A DNA stretch of 39,253 bases, from the NCBI RefSeq assembly GCF_014697475.1, contig NZ_JACJRV010000068.1, positions 1 to 39,253 of the forward strand, read 5' to 3'. Of this stretch, positions 1 through 8,112 are shown in pieces. Each line of letters begins with the position of its first letter. The first letter of the stretch is position 1. The notes below the pieces were generated by a model. It did not search any database, was not told where the DNA came from, and was given only the letters and a program-made list of their open reading frames with translations. The translations under genes were made by a program, and so were the position numbers. Source of the DNA: Nostoc sp. FACHB-152. GTDB taxonomy: Bacteria > Cyanobacteriota > Cyanobacteriia > Cyanobacteriales > Nostocaceae.

Positions 1-60
1 TCTGGAGACACTTGCGTGGGCGGGTTTCCCGACTTGAGCAAAGTGTCGTCCTCCTGCCTC
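1..60. repeat. Nostoc-type dispersed palindromic repeat, partial
   Basis: The left edge of the window carries a GC-rich segment containing GCGTGGGCGGGTTTCCCGAC. The same motif family recurs near 39200-39253 and, in reverse orientation, near 29868-29920. It is followed by a CCTCCTGCCTCCTGCC tract, a kind of low-complexity filler common in Nostoc spacers. No gene is visible here. Confidence 0.5.
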
Positions 61-126
61 CTGCCTTCTCCTAATTACAATTATTTATGTCCCTCTACTT
101 AAGCATGATATCGAGATACTTCAGTC

Positions 127-393
127 TTACGAGTCCTCAGATGAAACTTTCCTTTTAATTAAACGGTGAAGCAGACGGCAAGGCCAAATGCAAGCTCCAC
201 AAACAGTTACAGTACCAATGGCAACAAAAATACGCCAGTTCTGTTCAAATTGATTAGCAGACTTTGATAACTGGGGTCGGGTATTTTTAGATATTTCGGG
301 CAATGAATGAGATAGCTGACTAGCTGTACCTATCCCTTCAATCGCCGCTCCCATGAGATAAGCTACAAAGGCAATACTTAGCCAGTGACTCAT
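127..393 (-). CDS. small predicted membrane protein, unknown function
   Basis: This is an 88-residue reading frame that I do not recognise. It has two hydrophobic stretches, roughly residues 4-20 and 53-75, separated by a polar stretch with several Ser, Lys and Gln residues. The tail is basic and then acidic (KRKVSSEDS). This fits a two-helix inner-membrane or thylakoid peptide with its loop on one side. It stands alone, with a 565-bp spacer upstream. The start at MSHW has no convincing Shine-Dalgarno sequence. It could be a lineage-specific protein or, less likely, a chance frame; its membrane-like composition makes it more credible than a shadow frame. Confidence 0.5.
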   Translation of the reverse strand: MSHWLSIAFVAYLMGAAIEGIGTASQLSHSLPEISKNTRPQLSKSANQFEQNWRIFVAIGTVTVCGACIWPCRLLHRLIKRKVSSEDS

Positions 394-958
394 TATATTT
401 TATGGGTAAACTTTTGTATTAGTAATTCTCTGACCCAAAGCATAATCTGTCTTCTTATTTGCTTCGCAATGATAAATGTTGTCGCTTCTTCTAATGTTTT
501 AAGTATAGTTTATTATTTTGATTTTTTCTGAAGTTGCAAATAATAAACTCAAAATATTATTTAATTTTGATGTTAGAAAAATAATACAGCATTTTTCGGT
601 TGAGTGCAGTACAAGTAGATAGGGAACAGAGGCTAGTACCGCAAAGCGGAAGTCAAAATTTAAAAATCAACAGTCAAAAGCATGATTGAATAAGCTGTTT
701 AGGATTTTTCAATTGTCTGCTTTTTCCGCTGTGATGTACTAGAGGAATGTAATACCGTTTCACTTTAAATTTGATACAAATTGACCGCAGGGGAGCAGAG
801 GGGCAGAGGAGAAATTATTTGGATCATTTATTTGGTGAAATGGTATAACCATTGGGATGAACATTGCTGTAAATATTTCTTGACTGAGATATTGCACGCA
901 TATTTAATTTTTTAATTTCTAGAGATGTTTACTAAATAAGTACGATTAGGAGATAAAT
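394..958. other. 565-bp spacer, no gene recognised
   Basis: The spacer is AT-rich and has no supported reading frame. It contains a MITE-like inverted repeat at 751-847, listed separately. The last bases before 959 carry AGGAGATAAAT, the ribosome binding site of the next gene. Confidence 0.6.
751..847. repeat. MITE-like inverted-repeat element
   Basis: The left end ATACCGTTTCAC (752-763) is mirrored by GTGAAATGGTAT (835-846) with one mismatch. The similarity continues loosely inward as TTTAAAT against ATTTATTTG. The interior is a purine-rich tract of the GGGGAGCAGAGG type. The element is about 97 bp and has no coding capacity. No target duplication is evident, so mobility is inferred only from the inverted ends. 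Confidence 0.5.
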
Positions 959-1432
959 ATGAAATCTGAAAACATTCAACCTGAAAAGCAACTAGATTAT
1001 CCAGTCTTATTAGCTGCTGCTAAGGAAGCTTTAAAACTTGAATACCAGAGATCAGCAGCTTTGATTTCACAACTACAAGCCGTAAAAACTGAGTTAGAGC
1101 AAGTTCAGCTAGAAAATAAAATCTTGAGAGAGAGTAGTTATGAGGATGTAATTAAGCATTTTGAGGCGCGCATTCAAGCAGCAGAAGCGCGATCGCTCAA
1201 AACCGAAGTGCGTCAAAATTTCCTTGAAGTTAATGGTCGCCAGGATGATGAAAGCTTCGATACTCTCTGGGAGAGCATTAAGAATAAGATTCAGATCCAA
1301 GACGGTGAAGTGATCATTGTTTCTCAAAATGGCACTCCTAAGTTCACCTTAAATGGCAAACTCATAACTTTGAAAGATTTCCTTCAATCTCTCAAACAAG
1401 ACCCAATCTCAAGCAAATTTTTCTTGAACTAG
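959..1432 (+). CDS. hypothetical coiled-coil protein
   Basis: A 157-residue soluble protein that I do not recognise. Residues about 18-85 are rich in Glu, Lys, Leu, Ala and Gln with heptad-like spacing and are very likely a coiled coil. The C-terminal half (about 100-157) looks like a small mixed alpha/beta unit with short hydrophobic strands (EVIIVS, KFTLNGKLITL). There is no signal peptide or membrane segment. The start is well supported by AGGAGATAAAT directly upstream of the ATG. The gene is alone on this strand and converges with the radical SAM gene. A structural or adaptor role is possible, but nothing in the sequence fixes it. Confidence 0.7.
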   Translation: MKSENIQPEKQLDYPVLLAAAKEALKLEYQRSAALISQLQAVKTELEQVQLENKILRESSYEDVIKHFEARIQAAEARSLKTEVRQNFLEVNGRQDDESFDTLWESIKNKIQIQDGEVIIVSQNGTPKFTLNGKLITLKDFLQSLKQDPISSKFFLN

Positions 1433-1494
1433 CTGACTTTGCCTCTCGTCGATGGTTTTCTGATTCAGTTGCCAATCTCTAGAACCAAACTGCT

Positions 1495-3084
1495 CTATTT
1501 GATCAGCATTGGTTCTGGCTTAGGTAACACAGAGACATTGAGTGGATCGTAGCCTAATTGTTGAGTAATCCGTTCCCTAGCTAAAGCGCGGTACTCCCAA
1601 AAATGTTCTCCAGCAGCGCATAGCCCTAAATACATATTGAGAACTTGAGGCTTTGTCAACACAATAGCCCATAGTTGTTGCCAAAATTGCCCCCGAATTT
1701 CTGGTCGCCGTAAGCCTTGATGCCAGATTAACTGAGCAACGAGCCGCAAGCCCTTACCTGGAGAAAATTGCATGGTTTGCTTTCGCTTTTCTAGGGAGCC
1801 AATACTCAGGCATTGCTGAAAACAACGTCTGAGATAGTTGCTAGGTTCGTATAACATCCATAAGCCTTCTACATACTCTCTAGCGATTTCATCAATAGAA
1901 CGGGTGGGGATGAAATTCATTAAGGTATTTTGGTCGCCCACTTCAGTGCCACCAATACCCTTACTCTCTAATAAACGCTGCTCGTTTTGCAGACGGTTCC
2001 ATAAAGCAGTATTAGGCAAAGCTTGAAGGATGCCCAACATCGGTTGAGGAATACTAGTTTGTTCTACAAAAGCTTGAATTCGTTCTCCGGCTCCTGGGCG
2101 TTCTCCATCAAAACCAAGAATAAACCCTGCATAAATCAGCATTCCTGCTTCATTGATCTTGCGGCAGGCTTCCACGAGTGGATGGCGAGTATTTTGCAGT
2201 TTTTGTGTTACTTGCAGGCTGTCTTGGTCAGGAGTCTCTATGCCGAGAAAAACTGCATAGAAACCTGCTTCACTCATTAATTGCAACAGTTCATCATCTT
2301 CAGCCAAATTCACAGAAGCTTCTGTGATGAAGGTGAAGGGATAGTTATGCTGCTTCACCCAAGGAATTAACTCTCGCAGGAAGCGTTTGACGTTACGCTG
2401 ATTGCCAATAAAGTTGTCGTCAACGATGAACAGTGACCCTCGCCAGCCTAAATCATAAAGAGCCTGTAACTCGGCTATGGTTTGCTGAGGTTCTTTTGTG
2501 CGGGGTTTGCGACCGTAGAGTGTAATAATATCGCAAAACTCGCAGTTGAAGGGGCAACCGCGAGAAAACTGGATAGCCATCATCAAGTAAGCATCCCGTT
2601 GCAGCAAGTCAAAACGCGGCATCGGGCTTTGGCTGACATCAGGTTTTTCTAGAGAGCGAAAGATTCCTTGTTCTTGACCTTGGTTGAGGGCTTCCAGAAA
2701 CTGAGGAACTGTCAACTCACCCTCATCCAAAATCAAATAATCCGCTCCAGAGTTTAGAGCATCTTGGGGGATCGATGTCGGGTAAGGGCCACCAACTGCA
2801 ATTTTTTTGCCTAAGCGCACTGCTTTTTGAATTAGGGCATGAAAATCTGGTTTCTGCACTAGCATTGCGGAAAGGATAACGAGGTCACACCACTCCCAAT
2901 CAGCTTCAGTTTCCAGATTGACGTTGCGATCGCAAAATCTAATTTCCCAGTCTTTAGGGAGAAGTGCTGCTACTGTAATAATTCCCAAAGGAGGCAATAC
3001 GGCTTTGAGTCCAGCGATTTCCATGAAGCGATCATAAGACCAAAAAGATTGCGGGAACTGAGGGTAGAGCAATAATACTTTCAT
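1495..3084 (-). CDS. B12-binding-domain radical SAM protein (DUF4070-type)
   Basis: A 529-residue cytosolic radical SAM enzyme. Residues 1-135 form a Rossmann-like cobalamin-binding domain (VLPPLGIITVAALLP near 29-43, the VGGP segment and the EGE motif near 121-123). Residues about 168-380 form the radical SAM barrel, with the 4Fe-4S ligands C177, C181 and C184 in SRGCPFNCEFCD. The C-terminal 150 residues match the helical extension (DUF4070) of this class. Members are typically methylases of unactivated carbons; the hopanoid C-2 methylase HpnP is one, and the overall layout fits, but cyanobacteria carry several paralogues and I cannot separate them by eye. The start is supported by AAGGA five bases before the ATG. 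No neighbouring biosynthetic genes indicate a substrate. Confidence 0.85.
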   Translation of the reverse strand: MKVLLLYPQFPQSFWSYDRFMEIAGLKAVLPPLGIITVAALLPKDWEIRFCDRNVNLETEADWEWCDLVILSAMLVQKPDFHALIQKAVRLGKKIAVGGPYPTSIPQDALNSGADYLILDEGELTVPQFLEALNQGQEQGIFRSLEKPDVSQSPMPRFDLLQRDAYLMMAIQFSRGCPFNCEFCDIITLYGRKPRTKEPQQTIAELQALYDLGWRGSLFIVDDNFIGNQRNVKRFLRELIPWVKQHNYPFTFITEASVNLAEDDELLQLMSEAGFYAVFLGIETPDQDSLQVTQKLQNTRHPLVEACRKINEAGMLIYAGFILGFDGERPGAGERIQAFVEQTSIPQPMLGILQALPNTALWNRLQNEQRLLESKGIGGTEVGDQNTLMNFIPTRSIDEIAREYVEGLWMLYEPSNYLRRCFQQCLSIGSLEKRKQTMQFSPGKGLRLVAQLIWHQGLRRPEIRGQFWQQLWAIVLTKPQVLNMYLGLCAAGEHFWEYRALARERITQQLGYDPLNVSVLPKPEPMLIK

Positions 3085-3596
3085 AAAATCCTTGTTCCAA
3101 AACTTCTGGTATCTCGAACACCCATCAATAGCTAATGTGATCCGTTCTAGAACTCAAATACTCCTCCAAATAAATTAACGTCTATAAGTAGCTTTGATAG
3201 CTTTAATCTCTGCACTACGAGCTTAGATACATAGAATATTAAAACTAAGGCAACTTTAACCTCTCTCTCTAAAGGAATAAGACTACAGCCTAAAATTTTA
3301 TTAGAGAGAACTGCTTCTCTTCCTAACCATAGCAGCAAAACCTCTCTCCACTGTGGCTCAAAAACTCGATAGTTTACCTTTGACTTGCAAATGAAAACTG
3401 AAACAGTGAAGACTTACATGAAGCTGGCGTTTGGGAGTGAAGGCGATCGCACTTTCAATTATTAGTTTGATTTTAATTATCTTTCTTGCGGAAGATGATT
3501 TAAGCTTCTAGATCAGTCTAAAGACAAATAGAGTCAAGTAGAACTAAGAATTAAAATATAAATCAATTTAATTTACCTTAACAAAATAATAAATAT
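3085..3596. other. spacer without a supported gene
   Basis: This is an AT-rich spacer between the divergent radical SAM gene and the small membrane peptide gene. A 63-codon minus frame at 3147-3338 lacks a ribosome binding site and a recognisable fold, so I do not call it. One HIP1-like site lies near 3442. Confidence 0.5.
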
Positions 3597-3749
3597 ATGT
3601 TGAGTATACTTTGGGGTATCGTGGTTTTGCTGGTAGCTTTTTGGGTATTAGGGCTAGTGTTTCATATTGCGGGAAATTTAATTCATATGGCGTTGCTTAT
3701 AGCCATTGCCCTTGCTATCTACAATTTTTTCAAAGCTCGTGATGTATAA
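3597..3749 (+). CDS. lmo0937/DUF5670-type small membrane protein
   Basis: A 50-residue reading frame from ATG to TAA, shorter than usual gene-calling cut-offs. Two hydrophobic helices cover about residues 2-22 and 30-44, separated by HIAGNLIH, and the tail is NFFKARDV. The pattern of a short helix starting MLxxLW, a central G-x-xxH and a second helix is that of the tiny lmo0937 (DUF5670) membrane proteins, many of which are stress-associated. It stands alone. No Shine-Dalgarno is visible, which is common in cyanobacteria. The function of the family is not established. Confidence 0.75.
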   Translation: MLSILWGIVVLLVAFWVLGLVFHIAGNLIHMALLIAIALAIYNFFKARDV

Positions 3750-4064
3750 AGAAATAACTCGGAAAAATCCAGTATTTTTTTAATTAAAACCTGTCAAAAA
3801 TCAACCGATAGACTCTGTAAACGAGTTAAAGTTCTGGCTGCAAACAGTATGGTTTCTTTCATCCATAGTGAGCGATCGCTCCTGAACAGCTTCTGTCACT
3901 TTCAGAGTATGTTAATACACTTCTACTTCGTAAGTTATGAAAAATTCTGAGTAAATTTAAGTAACTCTACCATAATTGGTTATTTTAAACACAATTTTTT
4001 CTTTTTGAGTATCTAAGATGAAATGTATAACTTTTATCTATCAGATGCTCTGTGAGGATTTTTT
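3750..4064. other. spacer upstream of the cupin gene
   Basis: An AT-rich spacer of about 315 bp. It contains one HIP1 site in GAGCGATCGCTC (about 3871-3882). I see no convincing promoter pair, hairpin or reading frame. Confidence 0.4.
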
Positions 4065-4547
4065 ATGGGTATTAGGGAAATCAAAATCCGTCAGTTAGAG
4101 TCAATTAAGGGCGGAATGGTTGAGTTCTTTACTCTTCAAACCAGTCATGAAACCATTCTGGCCCAAATTGCACCCAATACGATAGATGATTTATTTGTTC
4201 ATAAGTCACAAACTGACCAATTACTTGTCGTCAAAGGACAAGTCGTACTCGTATCTTTAATTAATAAGCAATATCAGTATATTCCTTTAAGTGAAGACTA
4301 TCCTGTAGTAGTGACTATTCCTCCTGGAGTTCTGCACGGTGCAATTAATTTAAGTTCGCAACCATGTTTAGTGGTGAATGCCGTACTGCGCCATCGTCCT
4401 CCTCAAGAAAGGGATTATATGACTTGTCGTAGACCTTTTCCTTACGATTTAGAAGCGGCAACTCTGGCGTTGAAACAATTGGAAGCAACAAAGCAAAAAG
4501 AGTTAATCCAGCGATCGACAGATGTTCTTGAGGTAAACCCTAGTTGA
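4065..4547 (+). CDS. cupin-fold protein, dTDP-sugar epimerase (RmlC)-like
   Basis: A 160-residue single-domain cupin. The beta-barrel signature is visible as DQLLVVKGQVVLV (about 56-68) followed by VVVTIPPGVLHGAINL (about 82-97), with Pro-Pro-Gly and His at the usual second-motif position. A conserved-looking tail, RRPFPYDLE, follows. The family resembles dTDP-4-dehydrorhamnose 3,5-epimerases in fold. The usual first-motif histidines are not obvious, so catalysis as an epimerase is uncertain. No sugar-nucleotide genes lie nearby. The start MGIREIKI is preceded by GAGGATTTTTT, an acceptable ribosome binding site. It may act as a sugar-binding or regulatory cupin. Confidence 0.7.
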   Translation: MGIREIKIRQLESIKGGMVEFFTLQTSHETILAQIAPNTIDDLFVHKSQTDQLLVVKGQVVLVSLINKQYQYIPLSEDYPVVVTIPPGVLHGAINLSSQPCLVVNAVLRHRPPQERDYMTCRRPFPYDLEAATLALKQLEATKQKELIQRSTDVLEVNPS

Positions 4548-4704
4548 GTGCTATGGCACAAAGCACAAAGCAACAGCATTTTCTCTGCAAGGAAGAACAG
4601 TAGGGATTATCAGCAGACTTACTATTAAGCTTGTGTTCGAGAGTGGGGAAGATCGCCTGTTACTAGACAACAAAGCTGGGACTGACATGATCTAATGTTA
4701 ATAA

Positions 4705-6384
4705 TCATACTTTAGCTAGGTAGCGATGTATAAACTGTACGCACACGCTACCCTCTCCAACACCAGATGCCACTCGTTTTACTGAGGCATAGCGCACATC
4801 ACCGGCTACAAAAATACCAGGCACACTAGTTTCTAATAGAAAAGGATCTCGTTCCAATGTCCACCCTTTGGGACGACGCTTGTCTCGGATTAAATCAGCA
4901 CCCGCTAGAATAAAACCATTCTCATCGCGTTCGACGATGCCATCTAGCCAATCAGTTTGGGGACGAGCGCCAATGAAAATAAACAGTGACTTTGCTGGTA
5001 CAGTTTCAATTGCTCCTGTTTGGTCATTTATTAGTACGACAGCTTCTAAATTTTTTTCCCCCTTGACTTCCACAACTTTAGTTTGAGTGCGGACAGTAAT
5101 GTTCTGTGTGGCTGTTATCTGGTCAATCAGGTATTGCGACATACTTTTGGCAAGCGAATCAGCACGTACTAACATTGTCACCGAGTGGGCATACTTGGCG
5201 AAGTGAATCGCCGCCTGTCCAGCCGAGTTCGCACCGCCAATAACAAATACTTCTTCACCTTGACAGGCAATTGCTTCGGTCATTGCCGCACCATAATAAA
5301 CACCAGCACCACACAGATGATCCTCACCTGGAATATTCAGCTTGCGGTACGATACTCCTGTCGCAATCAACAGTGCATGACAACTGATCTCACTACCATC
5401 TGCCAGTAAAATCACCCGATAGGGGTTTTGAATCCGAACCCCGATTACTGTTTGCGGGGTCAAAATTTCGACTCCAAAGCGTTTTGCCTGCGTTACTGCC
5501 CGACGCGCTAAATCTGCACCACTTAATCCTATAGGAAAGCCCAGATAATTTTCGATGCGAGAACTTGAGCCTGCTTGTCCACCTGGTGCTTCTTTTTCAA
5601 TCATCACGGTGCTGAGTCCTTCGGATGCACCATAAACAGCCGCAGCCAGTCCAGCCGGGCCACCCCCAACAATTGCCAAATCATAAAATGGACGTTCTGC
5701 CTGAGTTCGCAATCCAATATGTTCAGCAATTTGCAGATTTGTTGGTTGTATGAGTGTAGAGCCATCTGGAAATAATACTAATGGTAAGCTTTGCACACCA
5801 TCGGGTTTAGTATAAGTCAATAGTTGATTTGCTTCTTTTTCTAACTCTACATCCATCCATTGATAAGGAATTTGATTGCGTGCCAAAAAATCTTTTACTT
5901 GGTGTGACTGTGGCGACCAACGGTTTCCTACTACCCGAATACCTTCAAACGGTGGACTATAATCTGCTAGCCAATCATCAATCAAATCATCCAGCACCGG
6001 ATACAGACGTTCTTCTGGCGGGTTCCAAGGTTTGAGCAGATAATAGTCGAGTTTAGCGTTATTAATGGCACGAATAGCCGCATCAGTATCTGCGTAAGCA
6101 GTCAGCAAAACTCGCTTGGCATTAGGAAACAGAACTATCGCCTGTTCCAAAAATTCCACCCCACTCATGAGCGGCATTCGTTGATCGACAACAAATGTGG
6201 CAACAGTTTCATTGCGAATCTTTAGTTGTTTTAAGATATCTAATGCAGTTACGCCGGAGTCGGCTCGCATAATCCGAAAGCGATCGCCATATTCTTTTCG
6301 CAAGTCTCGCGCGATCGCTTGCAGCACATCGGGATCGTCATCAACGCTGAGAATAACTGGTTTTGCCACGCGCTTGCTCTCCAA
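4705..6384 (-). CDS. response regulator / glutaredoxin-like / thioredoxin-reductase-like fusion
   Basis: A 559-residue cytosolic fusion. Residues 10-130 are a receiver with the acidic cluster D15-D17, phospho-acceptor D67 and K118. Residues about 150-225 fold like a glutaredoxin (WSPQSHQVKDFL, then LPLVLFPDG), but the redox cysteines are replaced by serines. Residues 234-559 are a pyridine-nucleotide:FAD oxidoreductase of the thioredoxin-reductase type, with GGGPAG at 240-245, VIGGANSAGQ at 381-390 and a GD motif near the C-terminus. The reductase CxxC is reduced to a lone C358 in CGAGVYYGA. The family is known as a fused response regulator/thioredoxin-disulfide reductase, yet disulfide reduction looks impossible here. 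It is divergent from the histidine kinase at 6522, its probable phospho-donor, across a 137-bp shared promoter region. Confidence 0.85.
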   Translation of the reverse strand: MESKRVAKPVILSVDDDPDVLQAIARDLRKEYGDRFRIMRADSGVTALDILKQLKIRNETVATFVVDQRMPLMSGVEFLEQAIVLFPNAKRVLLTAYADTDAAIRAINNAKLDYYLLKPWNPPEERLYPVLDDLIDDWLADYSPPFEGIRVVGNRWSPQSHQVKDFLARNQIPYQWMDVELEKEANQLLTYTKPDGVQSLPLVLFPDGSTLIQPTNLQIAEHIGLRTQAERPFYDLAIVGGGPAGLAAAVYGASEGLSTVMIEKEAPGGQAGSSSRIENYLGFPIGLSGADLARRAVTQAKRFGVEILTPQTVIGVRIQNPYRVILLADGSEISCHALLIATGVSYRKLNIPGEDHLCGAGVYYGAAMTEAIACQGEEVFVIGGANSAGQAAIHFAKYAHSVTMLVRADSLAKSMSQYLIDQITATQNITVRTQTKVVEVKGEKNLEAVVLINDQTGAIETVPAKSLFIFIGARPQTDWLDGIVERDENGFILAGADLIRDKRRPKGWTLERDPFLLETSVPGIFVAGDVRYASVKRVASGVGEGSVCVQFIHRYLAKV

Positions 6385-6521
6385 AATTTAACCAGCTGCG
6401 CTCTCAGCCTAAAGCTAGATACTAATAAAGCGATTCTATCTAAAGGCTGAGTTTCAAATGCACGACAGTCGGCTTTGATAAGGAAAAGCTTTATTATGCT
6501 ATCCCAGCAGACGAGGAAATT
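6385..6521. promoter_or_regulatory. shared divergent promoter region
   Basis: This 137-bp segment must hold the promoters of both the receiver/reductase fusion (minus) and the cNMP-domain kinase (plus). A GAGGAAATT ribosome binding site precedes the plus-strand ATG at 6522. I cannot pick specific -35 and -10 boxes with confidence. Confidence 0.5.
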
Positions 6522-7928
6522 ATGCTTTGTCTTGAAGAACTGCTGACTCTGGAATTGTTTCAAGCCTTGCCAAGAAACCGCCTCGACTGGATCTGTGAGC
6601 GCGCCAAAACGATTGACTTAAATACTGATGAGGTATTGGTAAAGGAAGGCGACCCCCCGCAGGGATTTTTTATTCTATTGTGTGGTCGTATGGGGTTAAC
6701 CCGACGAAGTGAGGGACTGGAAATACCGATTGGACAACATGAAGCTCCTAGCTTTTTTGGTGAAATTCCAGTCTTAACTGGCGAACCTGCCCCTGTGACT
6801 GCCAGAGCAATCACAGACTGTCATTTTTATGAACTATCAGCTGACGATTTCCTGACATTGCTCCATGAGTGCCGCACCTTTGAGCAGATGATTTTTCAAA
6901 GTGTGGCAAAGCGATCGCGTGGATTAGAGTCTTTCATCCGCAACCGGGAAAAAATGGCAGCTTTGGGTACCCTAGCAGCAGGACTGGCACACGAACTAAA
7001 TAATCCCGCAGCAGCATTGGTTCGCGCTTTACGAGATGTTACCCCTGCATTAGTGGAATTACAACACATGAATTTAGTCGTTGGACGACACCAAATTGAT
7101 GAAGCACATACACAAGAATGGCTCAAAGCACGTGATGAAGGGTATGAGGCAATTGTCCACAAACGGATTGATCCGATGAGTTTAAACGAACGCGAAGACC
7201 AAATGCTGAATTGGTTGGAAGATTACGGCGTGGAGGATGCCTGGAAACTGGCACAACCGCTAGCTGAAAGCGGTATTACAATTGAAACCCTCTCACAATT
7301 AACCACTCAATGGCGAGATGATTTAACTCAAATGCGTGACATAGGGCTGCGTTGGTTGGCACTCTCGTTTGAAGTAATGTCAATGACCGCCAGTGGATTG
7401 CATGGTGCAGAACGCATTGCTGAATTAGTACAGTCGATGAAGTCTTATTCTCATTTAGACCAGGGTGCGCGACAACTAGTTGATGTGCATCAAGGGCTAG
7501 AGGATACACTACGATTATTTTCCTACAAACTGAAGCATGGTGTAGAAATTCGTCGTTCCTACGCTCCAGCAATTCCTAAAATCTGGGCGTATGGCAGCGA
7601 ATTAAATCAGGTATGGACAAATTTAATTGATAATGCGATTGATGCAATGGAAGACAAAGGCGTGCTTGAAATTCTTACGAGCCACCACAGCGATCGCATT
7701 GAAGTACAAATTATAGATTCGGGTTCAGGTATCCCACCAGAAATCCAATCACGAATTTTTGAACCATTTTTTACGACAAAGCCCGTTGGCAAAGGGTCAG
7801 GTTTGGGCTTAGAAGTAGTGCGTCGAATTGTCGAAATTCGCCATCAAGGAACAATAACACTAGCATCCAAAGCAGGCAAAACTCAGTTTACTGTTTGTTT
7901 GCCAATCGTTCAGCATGGGACTCCATGA
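6522..7928 (+). CDS. cyclic-nucleotide-binding-domain sensor histidine kinase
   Basis: A 468-residue soluble kinase. Residues about 10-130 are a cNMP-binding (CRP-like) beta-barrel with the FGE turn at 79-81. The phosphate-binding arginine expected after it is not present (GEPAPVTARA), so cyclic nucleotides may not be the ligand. The dimerisation/phospho-acceptor box is AAGLAHELNNP with H157. The HATPase has the N-box NLIDNAIDAM, a DSGSGIPP G1 box, FFTTKPVGKGSGLGL and a terminal beta strand. There is no membrane segment. The GAGGAAATT ribosome binding site fixes the start. The gene is divergent from the receiver/reductase fusion at 4705-6384, a pairing that I recall from other bacteria, so the two are probably a cognate two-component pair sensing redox or metabolic state. 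Confidence 0.87.
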   Translation: MLCLEELLTLELFQALPRNRLDWICERAKTIDLNTDEVLVKEGDPPQGFFILLCGRMGLTRRSEGLEIPIGQHEAPSFFGEIPVLTGEPAPVTARAITDCHFYELSADDFLTLLHECRTFEQMIFQSVAKRSRGLESFIRNREKMAALGTLAAGLAHELNNPAAALVRALRDVTPALVELQHMNLVVGRHQIDEAHTQEWLKARDEGYEAIVHKRIDPMSLNEREDQMLNWLEDYGVEDAWKLAQPLAESGITIETLSQLTTQWRDDLTQMRDIGLRWLALSFEVMSMTASGLHGAERIAELVQSMKSYSHLDQGARQLVDVHQGLEDTLRLFSYKLKHGVEIRRSYAPAIPKIWAYGSELNQVWTNLIDNAIDAMEDKGVLEILTSHHSDRIEVQIIDSGSGIPPEIQSRIFEPFFTTKPVGKGSGLGLEVVRRIVEIRHQGTITLASKAGKTQFTVCLPIVQHGTP

Positions 7929-8029
7929 CTTTTGAACGCTTATTTTAGTTCATGGTAAGTCATAGTCCGCTTGTCACAGTGCAAACTCACGGCCTATTTA
8001 AATAGTTTTAAAACAATATATTAGTTTGA

Positions 8030-8060
8030 TTGACAAACCATATAACTATATGGTTATATA
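8030..8060 (+). promoter_or_regulatory. psbA (D1') promoter with 20-bp palindromic operator
   Basis: TTGACA at 8030-8035 is a perfect -35 box. The palindrome ATATAACTATATGGTTATAT occupies 8040-8059 (9 of 10 base pairs symmetric) and runs into the likely -10, TATATA at 8055-8060. The spacing of about 19 bp is longer than the 17-bp optimum. A regulator bound here would block or distort the promoter. The same arrangement and nearly the same palindrome occur at 12297-12328 in front of the SQR gene. Confidence 0.7.
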
Positions 8061-8112
8061 GAACATAAGGTTAACTTGCCTTGAACAACGATTAACCTCG
8101 GAATTAAACATT

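Noticed and set aside
3147-3338. 63-codon minus-strand frame
   Set aside because: It has no ribosome binding site, no recognisable fold and AT-rich spacer composition; probably chance.
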